25,000 bases of DNA from Mesostigma viride. Its lineage: Eukaryota > Streptophyta > Mesostigmatophyceae > Mesostigmatales > Mesostigmataceae. The stretch is taken from the NCBI GenBank assembly GCA_009746045.1, contig RPFO01000412.1, forward strand, positions 1,124,813-1,149,812, in the 5' to 3' direction. Both the position numbers and the translations under genes were made by a program. The notes under the pieces are model-generated. The model saw nothing but the letters and a program-made list of their open reading frames with translations, was not told the origin of the DNA and made no database searches. How positions within the stretch are numbered: position 1 is the first letter of the stretch; each line of letters starts with the position of its first letter. This document shows, one piece after another, positions 1 to 9,528 of this stretch.

Positions 1-1348
1 TGGAAGAGGACGGCGATCCGGAAGATGACAGGCAAAAGTCCGCGGTAGGTCGCTTGCAGCCGCCGAACGCTCGCATGGGAAGGATCTCGCCCCTGCCCGT
101 TGTCTTGTCTGCGTCGCAGTACACTCGCCTTTCCCTCTCCCCCCCCCCCCCCCCCCCCCCCCAACCCACACACACACACACGCGCACCACCCTTCCCGCC
201 CGACGCCTGATTGCCACCTAACAGCGACCCGCGCGCCCTGATGCCCGGCGTGTGCTTGCTCGACGCACGTGTTTGTCTTCTTTGCATGTGATGGCCGACG
301 GTGCAGGTGAAGAACCTGGAGGCCAGAATAAAAACTCGACTTGAGTCGGCGCGCAAGGCGAAAAAGACCGAGGCGGAGCGCTCGGCTGGTGGCCACCCCG
401 TGCAGGTGGGACTCCTAGCAAATGCACGCTTGTGGGAATGCAGTATGAGGGGTGGTGGGTGTGGGAGGTTGGGTGTGCTGCCCGTCATGTCCTGGTTCGG
501 CTGCGCTGCACACACCATTTTCCCCTCGCTAATGCAGCCCCCATTCTGGCGCACCCCCGTCCCACCCGCCCCACCCACCGCGTCGTACCGCGGCTTCTTC
601 TGCCCAACCGGCGCAGCCACCAGGCGGGGTGCGCAAAGACACCCCGCGTGCGTCGGGTGGACGCAGCGAAGCCGCACAGCGGGTACGTTGCCAGTCCGTA
701 CGTTTGTTTTGGCTGTTTTCGCGTCGTTCTTGTCGAACCTGCACGTTTGCTCGCCTGCCGGCCATATAATGCACCAGCGAGGACTACCCGCCGCACAGCG
801 GCATAGGGAGGGAAGGGAGGGAGGGGAGGGAGGGGAGGGAGGGGAGGGAGGGGAGGGAGGGAGGGGAGGGAGGGAGGGGGAGGGAGGGAGGGAGGGAGGG
901 AGGGAGGGAGGGAGGAGGGAGGGAGGGAGGGAGGTGAGGGAGGGAGGAGGGATGGAGGGAGGGAGGGAGGGAGGGAGGGAGGGAGGGAGGGAGGGAGGTG
1001 AGGGAGGGAGGGAGACAAGGAAGAGAGAGAGGGAGGGAGGGAGGGAGGGAGGGAGTCAAGGAAGAGAGAGAGGGAGAGAGAGAGAGGAGTGCCTGACGGA
1101 AGGACGGCGGGGCGGGATGTCAGACCACTACCCTCACAAACACGTCCCCCGATCACTACCCTCCCAAACACTTCCCTCGTTTGCGTGACATGTCCCCTCT
1201 GATGTGGCCTTGTGACGGACAGGCTGCGCATTCAGTCAGCAAACACCGTGTGACTAGTCCTACGGAGTGGACCGCAGGCACCGGGCCCGGCGAAGCGCAT
1301 CGTGCTGCCGAGAACGATTTCGGCCCGGCCCCCAAACGGGCGAAGCCG
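1..1348 (+). CDS. Upstream exons of the EsV-1-7 repeat/nuclease gene (5' end outside window)
   Basis: Four small exons are inferred from splice sites: 1-44 (donor gtaggt), 307-405, 538-682 and 1278-1348. The three internal exons follow acceptors ending in cag, and all donors match GTRNGT or GTGGGA types. Read in phase they stay open. The lengths 99 + 145 + 71 sum to a multiple of three and lead exactly into the frame of the cysteine-repeat exon at 2483. Exon 1 encodes an acidic stretch (EEDGDPEDD). Exon 2 encodes a charged helix (VKNLEARIKTRLESARKAKK), probably a coiled coil. Exon 3 is proline-rich and low in complexity. Exon 4 ends in PAPKRAKP, resembling a nuclear localisation signal. What is seen is the open frames and splice motifs; the joining is inference, and the proline-rich exon is the weakest link. 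The start codon lies upstream of the window. Confidence 0.42.
139..182. repeat. Poly-C run followed by CA repeat
   Basis: Twenty-four consecutive C (139-162) are followed by a short (CA)n run (167-182). Both lie inside the inferred first intron (45-306). Confidence 0.95.
805..1086. repeat. GGGA/GGGAGG polypurine microsatellite
   Basis: About 280 bp of almost pure purine on the + strand, mainly GGGA units with GGGGA and AGAGAG interruptions. It lies in the inferred third intron (683-1277). Runs of three or more G at regular spacing could form G-quadruplex or triplex DNA. The long open frames here on both strands are artefacts of the repeat. Confidence 0.95.
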
Positions 1349-1359
1349 GTACGTGACAC

Positions 1360-2445
1360 GTGCACACGTGGGTGGTGGATGGCCCGCGCTGGTGTGGGTG
1401 CTGGCATGCGCCCGGGCATCGACGTGCTGTGGCATGCCCGGGCGTGGATACTGGCCGGCGTGGACGCGGTGGTGGATGGCATGCGAGGGCGTGGTTGAGG
1501 GCCCGCGTGGGCGTGGTGGTGGATCAGGCACGGGGGGGCATGGGGCAGGGCCAGCGCGGGCGTGGCTGTGGGCGTGCGAGGGCCCGGGGGTTGCTAGAAT
1601 GCCTGGGCGGGGTGGATGGCACGCGCGGGTGCCGCCGATCGGATGCGTGGGCGCGGTGGTTGGTGGGCGTGGTGGCGGAGGGTGGCGTCCGTGACGTCTG
1701 CGTGGGCGTGGTGGTCGAGGGCGTGCGTGGGCCTATTGTTGATGGCATGCGTGGTCTGGGGGTGGCATGCGCGGGCGCGGTGGATGGCACACGTGCGCCG
1801 CGTGGTTGATGGCACGCGTGGGTGTACTTGCTGGCGTGCGTGGACGTGGTGGTCAACGGCATGCACGCGTGTGTGGCTGGTCCCATACGTGTGCGTGGTT
1901 GTTGGCACACGTGGGCGTGGTTGCTGTCACGCACGGGCGTGGTGGTGGATGGCATTCGTGGACACCGCGGTTTGTTGCATGTGTGGGTCTGGAGGTCGGT
2001 GGTGTGCGTGGGTATGGCGATTGATGGGCCGCGGGGGGGACCGTAGCTGATGGCATGCATGGACATGTGGGTCACTGGCACGCGGGGATGTGGTTGCTGG
2101 CATGCGTGGGCGCGGTGGGTGGTGGCAGTGGCGGCGGTGGATGTCATGCGTGGGTGTCATGATGGATGGCATGCGCGGGTGTGCCGGTGGATGGCATGCG
2201 TGGGTGGTGTGGTGGGTGGCGTCCGCGGGGGGCCTGCATGGGTGGCCGGCGCGTCGATGCCGTGGGTGGCATCCGCGGATGTCTCACATGGCATGCATTG
2301 GTGTGTTGGTTGTTGGCGCGCGTGCGTGTGGTGGTGGGTGGCCCGCGTGGGCGTGGTGGGTGGCCTTGTTGGGCGCGTGGGCGTGGTGGGCAGGGGCACG
2401 TGGTGGTGGGAGACGCGCCGCCGTCACTTACCCACGCTCTGTTCG
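1360..2445. repeat. Degenerate GGCATGCGTGGGCGTGGTGG minisatellite
   Basis: About 1.1 kb of imperfect repetition of blocks such as TGGCATGCGTGGG and GCGTGGTGGATGGC, with variable spacing of roughly 20-35 bp and no clean unit. It fills most of the inferred fourth intron (1349-2482). Several frames are open through it only because the repeat lacks stop codons. Confidence 0.85.
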
Positions 2446-2482
2446 CGGGCCCCGCGGTGATGTCGTAAAACACTGTGTGCAG

Positions 2483-4533
2483 AATGGGACGCGCCGGATT
2501 GGCGAGCCGGGCAGGAACCACGCCGAGGATGGCATGGTGGACGTGGTGCATCCCGGGTGCCAACACCCGCCCGGGTGTGATGCGCGACCCTCGTTTGTGG
2601 AGCGCGGCGCCAAGAAAGGCAGGTTCTGCAAGGCGCACGCCGCGCCGGACATGGTGGACGTGGTGCACCCCAGGTGCCAACACCCGCCCGGGTGTGATGC
2701 GCACCCCTCGTTTGCGGAGCGCGGCGCCAAGAAAGGCAGGTTCTGCAAGGCGCACGCCGATCCGGACATGGTGGACGTGGTGAATCCCAGGTGCCAACAC
2801 CCGCCCGGGTGTGATGCGCGACCCTCGTTTGCGGAGCGCGGCGCCAAGAAAGGCAGGTTCTGCAAGGCGCACGCCGATCCGGACATGGTGGACGTGGTGA
2901 ATCCCAGGTGCCAACACCCGCCCGGGTGTGATGCGCGACCCTCGTTTGCGGAGCGCGGCGCCAAGAAAGGCAGGTTCTGCAAGGCGCACGCCGATCCGGA
3001 CATGGTGGACGTGGTGAATCCCAGGTGCCAACACCCGCCCGGGTGTGATGCGCAACCCTCGTTTGCGGAGCGCGGCGCCAAGAAAGGCAGGTTCTGCAAG
3101 GCGCACGCCGCGCCGGACATGGTGGACGTGGTGAGTGCCAGGTGCCAACACCCGCCCGGGTGTGATGCGCACCCCTCGTTTGCGGAGCGCGGCGCCAAGA
3201 AAGGCAGGTTCTGCAAGGCGCACGCCGCGCCGGACATGGTGGACGTGGTGCATCCCAGGTGCCAACACCCGCCCGGGTGTGATGCGCAACCCTCGTTTGC
3301 GGAGCGCGGCGCCAAGAAAGGCAGGTTCTGCAAGGCGCACGCCGCGCCGGACATGGTGGACGTGGTGCATCCCAGGTGCGAACACCCGAGCGGGTGTGAG
3401 GCGCAACCCTCGTTTGCGGAGCGCGGCGCCAAGAAAGGCAGGTTCTGCAAGGCGCACGCCGCGCCGGACATGGTGGACGTGGTGCATCCCAGGTGCCAAC
3501 ACCCGCCCGGGTGTGATGCGCAACCCTCGTTTGCGGAGCGCGGCGCCAAGAAAGGCAGGTTCTGCAAGGCGCACGCCGCGCCGGACATGGTGGACGTGGT
3601 GCATCCCAGGTGCGAACACCCGAGCGGGTGTGAGGCGTATGCGCGGTGGGGCGACGTGGGTAAACGCACCGTCCACTGCGCGGAGCACAAGACCGATTCC
3701 GCCGTCCCTGAGCCGCGACAACGGTGCAAGGCGGAGGCATGCCGGGCCGTGGGCACGTACGCGGACCCGGATCATGGCGAGCGCTTCTGCGACGCCCACG
3801 CAGAGGCGGGCCACTGGCGGCTGACGGGCGTGTGCGACGACTGTGGTCTACACTGGGAGTGGAGATCGGGGGTGCCCGTGGTCCTCACCCCAGCAGAGGG
3901 CAAGATCGCGGGCCAGCGACGGCGCCTTCGCAACCGCTGCGTGTACTGCGACCCCGTCGTGTTCAACAATCATCGACACCGCGAGGAGTGGAAGGTGGCC
4001 GCTGCCCTACAGAAGGTGCGCGGCGCCCGGTGGACGCTGGTGCACGACCGGCGGATCCACGGCGGCGAGTGCGTGGCGAGCCGGCCGGATTTCATCATAT
4101 ACACGGATGGCGCCCACGTCGTCATCGTCGAGGTCGACGAGCACCAGCACCGCTCGTACGACCAGTACTGCGAGCTCGTGCGGCTGTTCAACCTCGGACA
4201 GTCGTGCGAGGGGCTGCCGCTGCTGGTCATCCGTTACAACCCCCACTCGTACCGCAGCTCCGGGGGGAACTCGTCCACGGGGGGACCGATGCCAGCGACG
4301 AGCAGCGACAGGCCGTGCTGCTGTCGTACGTGACGGCGTCGCTAGACAATTCGTACAACCCCCACGAGCGCAAACCGAAAGTGCACTGCCGAGCAGTGAA
4401 GCTTTTCTATGATGGATGGGATGACGACGCCATGACCGTGCCCACTGACGAGGGGCCCCACTGGCTGGACATCCAGCTATTCGACAGGCCCAACGAGATC
4501 GCCTGCCTGGCGGAGGCGGCGATCGAGCCGTAG
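2483..4533 (+). CDS. Last exon: EsV-1-7-type cysteine repeats fused to a Vsr/DUF559-like nuclease domain, frameshifted near the end
   Basis: From 2558 there are ten units starting every 114-117 nt, of form C-x5-C-x15/16-C-x2-H-x12, then an eleventh (3725-3799) of form C-x4-C-x15-C-x2-H. This is close to the EsV-1-7 repeat as I know it (C-x4-C-x16-C-x2-H-x12), including the linker MVDVV. A CDDC/CVYC pair follows (3830-3950), which could bind another zinc. Then comes RPDF (Asp codon 4088), EVDEHQH (Glu codon 4130) and a later LLVIRYNP strand. This order matches Vsr/DUF559-type PD-(D/E)XK nucleases, although the canonical lysine is not evident. The frame meets a stop at 4331-4333, while the next frame stays open to 4533 with family-like sequence (VKLFYDGWDDD), so one base appears to be missing near 4262-4284. 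The acceptor at 2482 (gtgcag) sets the exon start. DNA binding or cleavage is inference. Confidence 0.72.
2534..3724 (+). repeat. 117-bp coding tandem repeat array
   Basis: Nine near-identical 117-bp units and a diverged tenth encode the cysteine repeat. The ATGGTGGACGTGGT block recurs at 2534, 2651, 2768, 2885, 3002, 3119, 3236, 3353, 3470 and 3587. Units differ at only a few positions, for example GCGCGACCC/GCGCACCCC/GCGCAACCC and GCCGCGCCG/GCCGATCCG. That pattern indicates recent unit duplication or gene conversion rather than old divergence. Confidence 0.97.
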
Positions 4534-4618
4534 CTGGCGCGTCGCGCATGTTGTGTTGGCTTGTCACACGCTCGTGGATGTAGACCGACCGGTTTGGTTG
4601 TGCTGAACACCGGCCTCT

Positions 4619-4708
4619 TGTAAACCACACATGTGCCGAGATGGCTGTCCTGATGCCTGCGAAAACGCCTAAATGGAGGACGCTGGGACCGTATATTTAA
4701 CCAATAAA
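4619..4708 (+). promoter_or_regulatory. Candidate polyadenylation signals of the repeat/nuclease gene
   Basis: TGTAA (4619-4623) lies 86 bp after the stop at 4533, and AATAAA (4703-4708) lies 170 bp after it. TGTAA is the usual chlorophyte signal and AATAAA the animal/plant-like one. Sequence alone does not say which is used. Confidence 0.35.
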
Positions 4709-6317
4709 TGGGCAGAAATACTGCCGATAAATCGGCTGGATCTTCACAATTTTGCAAACCAGATGCCATCCAACCCACCCATATCCAATGGCTGTCCTTG
4801 GGGGCCAAGCATGTCCATGAGTTGCCCTAAGCCGTGATATATCACAACCTCACATATATTCATCGTAGGCCATGTATAACTGCCGTCAAAGTCAGGGGGG
4901 TCAAGACGCGCGTATTCATTTTGGGTAGAATGTGCATTTTGAATTATGTTGTAAGAGCTAGGCACCGACCACTTCAGGGATGATAAACAATTAGTTGCTG
5001 AACAGTTTGAGCCATTAGGGTCATCATTTGGGTGGGTATACCAGCAGTTACACCCAGTGCAGCCTATAGGTGTACCGTTGGTAAAAAGCAACCAAGGGAG
5101 TAGGGGTGGGCATACCACCTCCTAATATGGCCACCAACCATGCCACACAATACATTTCCCTTCCACAATGATGGGGAAACATAACTGCATCATCACACTG
5201 CCCTTACATGGCACCTATGTGCAGGTGCCACCTTGTCCATGCACGTAGGTAACGTGGTACGGACACCCTACGCAAGGCATGCATTCTAGGAGGCAGCCAC
5301 CAACAAACTAGTGATTTTAAGCCTGTTGCAGCTTGCCCTAGCAAGGATAAACTAGGCCTAAGCTGCTATAGCTTGCCAGGTGATGGCCAGCACACCTGGT
5401 GGCACATGCTGACAATGGGAAGCTTTTACTCACCAGTTACGTGCTTGATGATGCCACAGAGACCAGCCAACTGCCTCACACTCATGCAATATGTGTGTGG
5501 GAAATATATGAGAAACATATGTGGGGGTATTCAAACCCATACAGCCTCCAAAAATCAGCACCAGCACACTATGGCAGGTCAACTGACTGAGGGAAGCATC
5601 TAAGAAGGGTGTTTTAGAAAGGGGCCAGGCCAGGGTCAAGAAAGAGCATGAATAATGCAAAAAGAATGTGCTACACAAGCTAGAACATGTATATAAACGT
5701 CAAACATCGACAAGAAGACGATAAATCAGCTGTACCTGGCATGGCTGGCATTACCTTGGCCCAGGCGGTGGCCGCAAAATGGCGCATTTTGGCACACCAA
5801 AGTTGTGCAGCATGGTCGCTAGATTCGGCGATTTCTTGCCACCCTTGCACGTTTATGACTACTATGTATCATAATAAGTACAAAGAAACCAATATATCCT
5901 TTAACATACGCCGGAAAGGTATTGCTGTCAACGTTTCTATCGTCCGGCCTGATCGCAGTTTTTTCCAGCAAGAACGCTTCCGACACCTAGCAAATGGCAT
6001 TCCCGCGAACCAAAAATTGGCCTGTATCATCTTTAGGACGTATAAAATCAATTTCCTGAGTTTGGTCGGAAAATTCAAACGAAAACGTAAATGCCATGCG
6101 TGGGCGCAAGCCGCCATGGCCAGGTCGTCGTTTTCCGGAATGCACGTTGTACGTGAAAAAGTACCCTGACCCGGGATTTCTTATTCCGGGGCCCAATGGC
6201 CGGCGCCGCGCCAGACTCGCCCGCCTTTGGGCTTTGGGCGTCTTGGACTTTGGCTTTGGCCGTCTTGGAAGTTGGCTTTGGGCGTTTGCTCTTTTGGCAG
6301 ATTTCTACACTACACTG
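4709..6317. other. Gene-poor stretch without a supportable gene
   Basis: Base composition becomes less GC-rich than in the preceding gene. The best open frame on the minus strand (4744-5118, 124 codons) is cysteine-rich around CTGCNCW and has varied composition, so it could be an isolated exon. I recognise no domain and no splice partner. A plus-strand frame at 5687-6169 (160 codons) and another at 6096-6326 overlap and match nothing I know; the latter contains imperfect repeats of GGCTTTGGGC and CGTCTTGG. No RNA gene was seen. Confidence 0.5.
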
Positions 6318-6346
6318 GTAAGGTAATCCACCCGGCTAAGGGCCAC
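6318..6346 (+). repeat. Left terminal inverted repeat
   Basis: Perfect 29-bp inverted match to 9529-9557. The next base outward (6317) no longer pairs with its counterpart. Confidence 0.9.
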
Positions 6347-6368
6347 ACCCGCTAAGGGCCACCCCTGG

Positions 6369-6369
<1 letters not shown>

Positions 6370-6401
<32 letters not shown>

Positions 6402-6402
6402 A
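6370..6402. repeat. Poly-C run
   Basis: More than 30 consecutive C directly inside the left end of the inverted-repeat element. A similar C-rich run occurs near the right end at about 9381-9405. Confidence 0.95.
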
Positions 6403-6731
6403 GCATTTTGCGCAATTTGGTTTGAAATGACCAGAATATTTAACAACAGGTGCATGGCGGCGTAGCTGCAAGGGAAGGGCCAGCGGTTGCCTCCAGGCCA
6501 TGCCGTAATTCCAGCTGCTTGTTGTCGGTCGTTGCTTCGTATGTATCCAGTCGGTACTTGCATCGTATGGATTGAGCAACGATCGTTGCACAAGGTTACG
6601 ATCTCCGCATAGAGCTCGACAGACGACAAGCAGCTTGTTCACTGTTCCATATGAACCGGCGTTCATTCCCTATGACGACCATAAGCCGTGGAGTCGTGAC
6701 AACGGATGTCACCCTGAAGGGGTTGGCGTAT

Positions 6732-7243
6732 TATCAAGGAGACAACCAGCGCAGGTCAGAAATCGGGAGAATCCGGACCATGGTAGCTCGAGCCTGCCGT
6801 TATCTTGTCCGCGTGTTCGTGGCTTGCGTGTAGAGCGACTAGATGACCTAGACGGCGTATTATGATAGTAATGATCACGGGTGCCAATAGAGGTTGCTGC
6901 TGGCTGGTCCGAGTTGGAGCTAGAAAACCCTCGCGACAAAAATGTTATCGCTGTTTCGGTAAACGGCGACAAAGCGGAATTACGGAAGTTTGCTGGACAG
7001 TGCTTTCTTTTCCCGTTGCGTCACTGAAAAGGTAAACGGTCTTGCGATGTCAAAACAGCAGCAAGTAGCAGTCGCTGTGTTTAATTGCAATGTGGTAGTT
7101 TGATTTAACACATATACTGCCTGAAGCTTTTCAAGGCTTGCTGGGATGTTGCCCATATCAAGGAGACAACCAGCGCAGGCCAGAAATCGGGAGAATCCGG
7201 ACCATGGTAGCTCGAGCCTGCCGTTATCTTGTCCGCGTGTTCG
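6732..7243 (+). repeat. Duplicated 88-bp coding-like block
   Basis: 6732-6819 and 7156-7243 are identical except for one base and lie 424 bp apart. Both are open and encode the same peptide (QGDNQRR then RIRTMVARACRYLVRVF). Downstream, both share GTGTAGAGCGACTAGATG, which ends the frame, but the second copy has about 67 extra bases (7244-7310) that keep the frame open. This may be a duplicated exon or two copies of a repeat family. No domain is recognised. Confidence 0.75.
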
Positions 7244-7970
7244 AGTCGTTCAGGATGATGAAGATGAATGGTGATGGAAATGTGTATCCTTGTGCATTGA
7301 AATTATGGCTGGCTTACGTGTAGAGCGACTAGATGCCCATATGTTTCTAACGCTATAACTCTTGTCCAAGTGATGAAGACTGGCTTGGAAACTTGAGCTC
7401 GTCATGTTTACATTGTTATTGTGTTACAATACGTGCCTCTTTTCAGAATATGTTTCATATGTAATGCGAGGCTTCAGCATCATGGTTTAGCACCGTGGTG
7501 GCAGCCAAGCCTCTAATGACAATCTTGGACCTCACCTTGGCCTACGCAAATATTTGCTTCTTGTTTCACTCTTTGGACTGAGCTAGCTTTACACCTGCTA
7601 TTTGGCCTGCACCATCGTCCCTGGCTGCCAGTTACATTTTGTGCCCCCCCCCCCCTGGCAGGCTGCAGGGTCTAGGATAGCGAGGGTGTAACGTAGACAT
7701 GTTGTGGGCACCCTCAGTGCATTTTCAGGACCAGCCATGCCCTGGCCATGCCTTCTTTCTTAGCACATTGAACATGACTTGTCAGAGTGCTTTTTGGTCA
7801 CTCGTGTAACGACCCCCCTACATTCATAAATCGTAAACAATTATATAATGAGGATATTTCATGGAAGTAAAGCATTTCAACTCTTGAGCATATCATAAAA
7901 GTTAATGGTTCCATACCGTACCCATGGATGTGTTGACGTGTGTGAGTTATTACAAACGGTATCCATCTTT

Positions 7971-7996
7971 AAAATGTCCTCATTTGAGGACATTTT
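7971..7996. repeat. Perfect 12-bp inverted repeat (hairpin)
   Basis: AAAATGTCCTCA, a 2-base TT loop, then the exact reverse complement. It lies about 70 bp before the CACACG tract. No T-run or gene context supports a terminator role. Confidence 0.8.
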
Positions 7997-8069
7997 CTTG
8001 CAGTGATTAGACATCAAGGTTCTAGATACTTTGCCCTTGCACTTGCCCTTGCCCACACTCAATCCTGCT

Positions 8070-8453
8070 CACACGCACACGCACACGCACACGCACACGC
8101 ACACGCACACGCACACGCACACGCACACGCACACGCACACGCACACGCACACGCACACGCACACGCACACGCACACGCACACGCACACGCACACGCACAC
8201 GCACACGCACACGCACACGCACACGCACACGCACACGCACACGCACACGCACACGCACACGCACACGCACACGCACACGCACACGCACACGCACACGCAC
8301 ACGCACACGCACACGCACACGCACACGCACACGCACACGCACACGCACACGCACACGCACACGCACACGCACACGCACACGCACACGCACACGCACACGC
8401 ACACGCACACGCACACGCACACGCACACGCACACGCACACGCACACGCACACG
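8070..8453. repeat. CACACG hexanucleotide microsatellite, about 64 perfect units
   Basis: An uninterrupted 384-bp run of the 6-bp unit, alternating pyrimidine and purine throughout, so it is a candidate for Z-DNA. All frames through it are open and would give His-Ala, Thr-His, Val-Arg or Val-Cys polymers, which I treat as artefacts. A short CTTGCCCTTGCA repeat precedes it. Confidence 0.98.
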
Positions 8454-8630
8454 ACCACGACCATGGAAGTAACTAATGTCTAACTAAATTAGTTGTTTCA
8501 CAACTACAATAGAATAGTTGTCGATCTCACTTCATATGTCTTAATGGATCTATGATTCCATGTTGTTGCTTGATATGGCAAGTAACACAACAATCGAACA
8601 CTTTTGACACACCCACACACCTTGGCACAA

Positions 8631-8865
8631 TTCAGGGTGGCCCTATGTGGTCGCTTGATGTGCCATAATAAGTTAGACTAGTTCACGGCAAATCACGGCT
8701 CATCAATCACACAACCATGCCAAGACTTTATTGAAAACTTGAATACGATTCAGGTGGCCCTATGTGGTCGCTTGATGTGCCATAATAAGTTAGACTACTT
8801 CATGGCAAATCACGGCTCATCAATCACACAACCATGCAAAGACTTTATTGAAAACTTGAACACAA
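8631..8865. repeat. 118-bp tandem duplication containing minus-strand AATAAA signals
   Basis: Two adjacent copies (8631-8748 and 8749-8865) differ at only a few positions, and the start of a third follows at 8866. Each copy contains TTTATT, which is AATAAA on the minus strand. The copy at 8844-8849 lies about 20 bp after a minus-strand stop codon at 8867-8869, suggesting duplicated 3'-end sequence of that coding exon. Confidence 0.85.
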
Positions 8866-8866
8866 T

Positions 8867-9177
8867 TCAGGTGGCCAGCTGTCGCAGCTGCTTCCAAGCA
8901 TCGATGGTAGCGTGCTCTTTCTTAAACAGTTTTTGATAGCCGTTCCAGCTGCATTCCCGCAATTTCTCCTCTGGAACAACCTCGAGAAGGAACCCGCCGG
9001 TGATACAATTCTACAGTCGGTTGCCTTGGGAGCGTTGCCCTCGGCGTCTTTCATTGTGACGATGACGAGGGCTTTAAAGTGCCTATAGTCAACTAAGCCA
9101 GCATCCAGCATCCTCTGGGAGAATGCTGGATGCCCGGACGTGTCTTCTGCCATCCCCTCGCGAAGTCTGTCACTCAG
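8867..9177 (-). pseudogene. Broken terminal coding exon of unknown family
   Basis: Reading the minus strand from a possible acceptor (gaatag, ending at 9178), an open frame runs GMAEDTSGHPAFSQRM onward. Near 9000-9010 it must shift by one frame to continue into EKLRECSWNGYQKLFKKEHA and IDAWKQLRQLAT, ending at TGA (8867-8869). A minus-strand AATAAA follows within about 20 bp. Varied amino-acid composition, the stop and the poly(A) signal argue that this was a real 3' exon. It lies inside the inverted-repeat element and could be part of its coding sequence or captured host sequence. I recognise no domain, and the frameshift makes it probably nonfunctional. Confidence 0.45.
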
Positions 9178-9528
9178 CTATTCTGCGTCTTCAGTTCAGG
9201 GTTCTCAGCCGTCAATGGAAGCAGCTAGCAAACTGGAAGCCCACCATGTGTTAGGCGCTGCATGCTGAGCAGAATACATAATTTAATAAACCGCTAGCCA
9301 TGTAACCAAGGCCTTTCCCCGCTTTCCCCTGCTTTTTCCTGCTAAAAAACAGGGGTGGCCCTTAACCCGACTTTGCCTCCCCGCCCCCCCCCCCCCCACC
9401 CCCCCAAAACGTGCCAAAACGGTCCCAACAAGAATTTTACCATGCGAAGTCGATGTCGCTGATTCCAAATCCGTGCTCAGAATGACAATCTGCCCAGTCC
9501 TGCGAATGCCAGGAGTTTTGCAATTAAG

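Noticed and set aside
485-1231. Pro/Ser/Leu-rich and Gly/Glu/Arg-rich open frames over the GGGA tract
   Set aside because: Pure products of a stop-free microsatellite.
2090-2482. Extension of the repeat-exon frame upstream to a start in the minisatellite
   Set aside because: The sequence is a low-complexity GCATGCGTGGG repeat open in several frames, and a good splice acceptor lies at 2482 with phase-compatible exons upstream.
2534-3724. CRISPR-like array
   Set aside because: The repeats are adjacent 117-bp protein-coding units without spacers, in a eukaryotic gene.
2144-3814. Very long antisense open frames (556, 442 and 438 codons) across the cysteine repeat array
   Set aside because: They mirror the 117-bp repeat. 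The plus-strand frame has the conserved Cys/His spacing and continues into a recognisable domain, whereas the antisense frames do not.
4744-5118. Minus-strand cysteine-containing 124-codon frame as a gene
   Set aside because: Composition is protein-like, but no domain, splice partner or conserved context was recognised, so it is mentioned only in the description of the gap.
8003-8483. His-Ala, Thr-His, Val-Arg and Val-Cys polymer open frames
   Set aside because: Generated by the CACACG hexamer, with no flanking coding signal.
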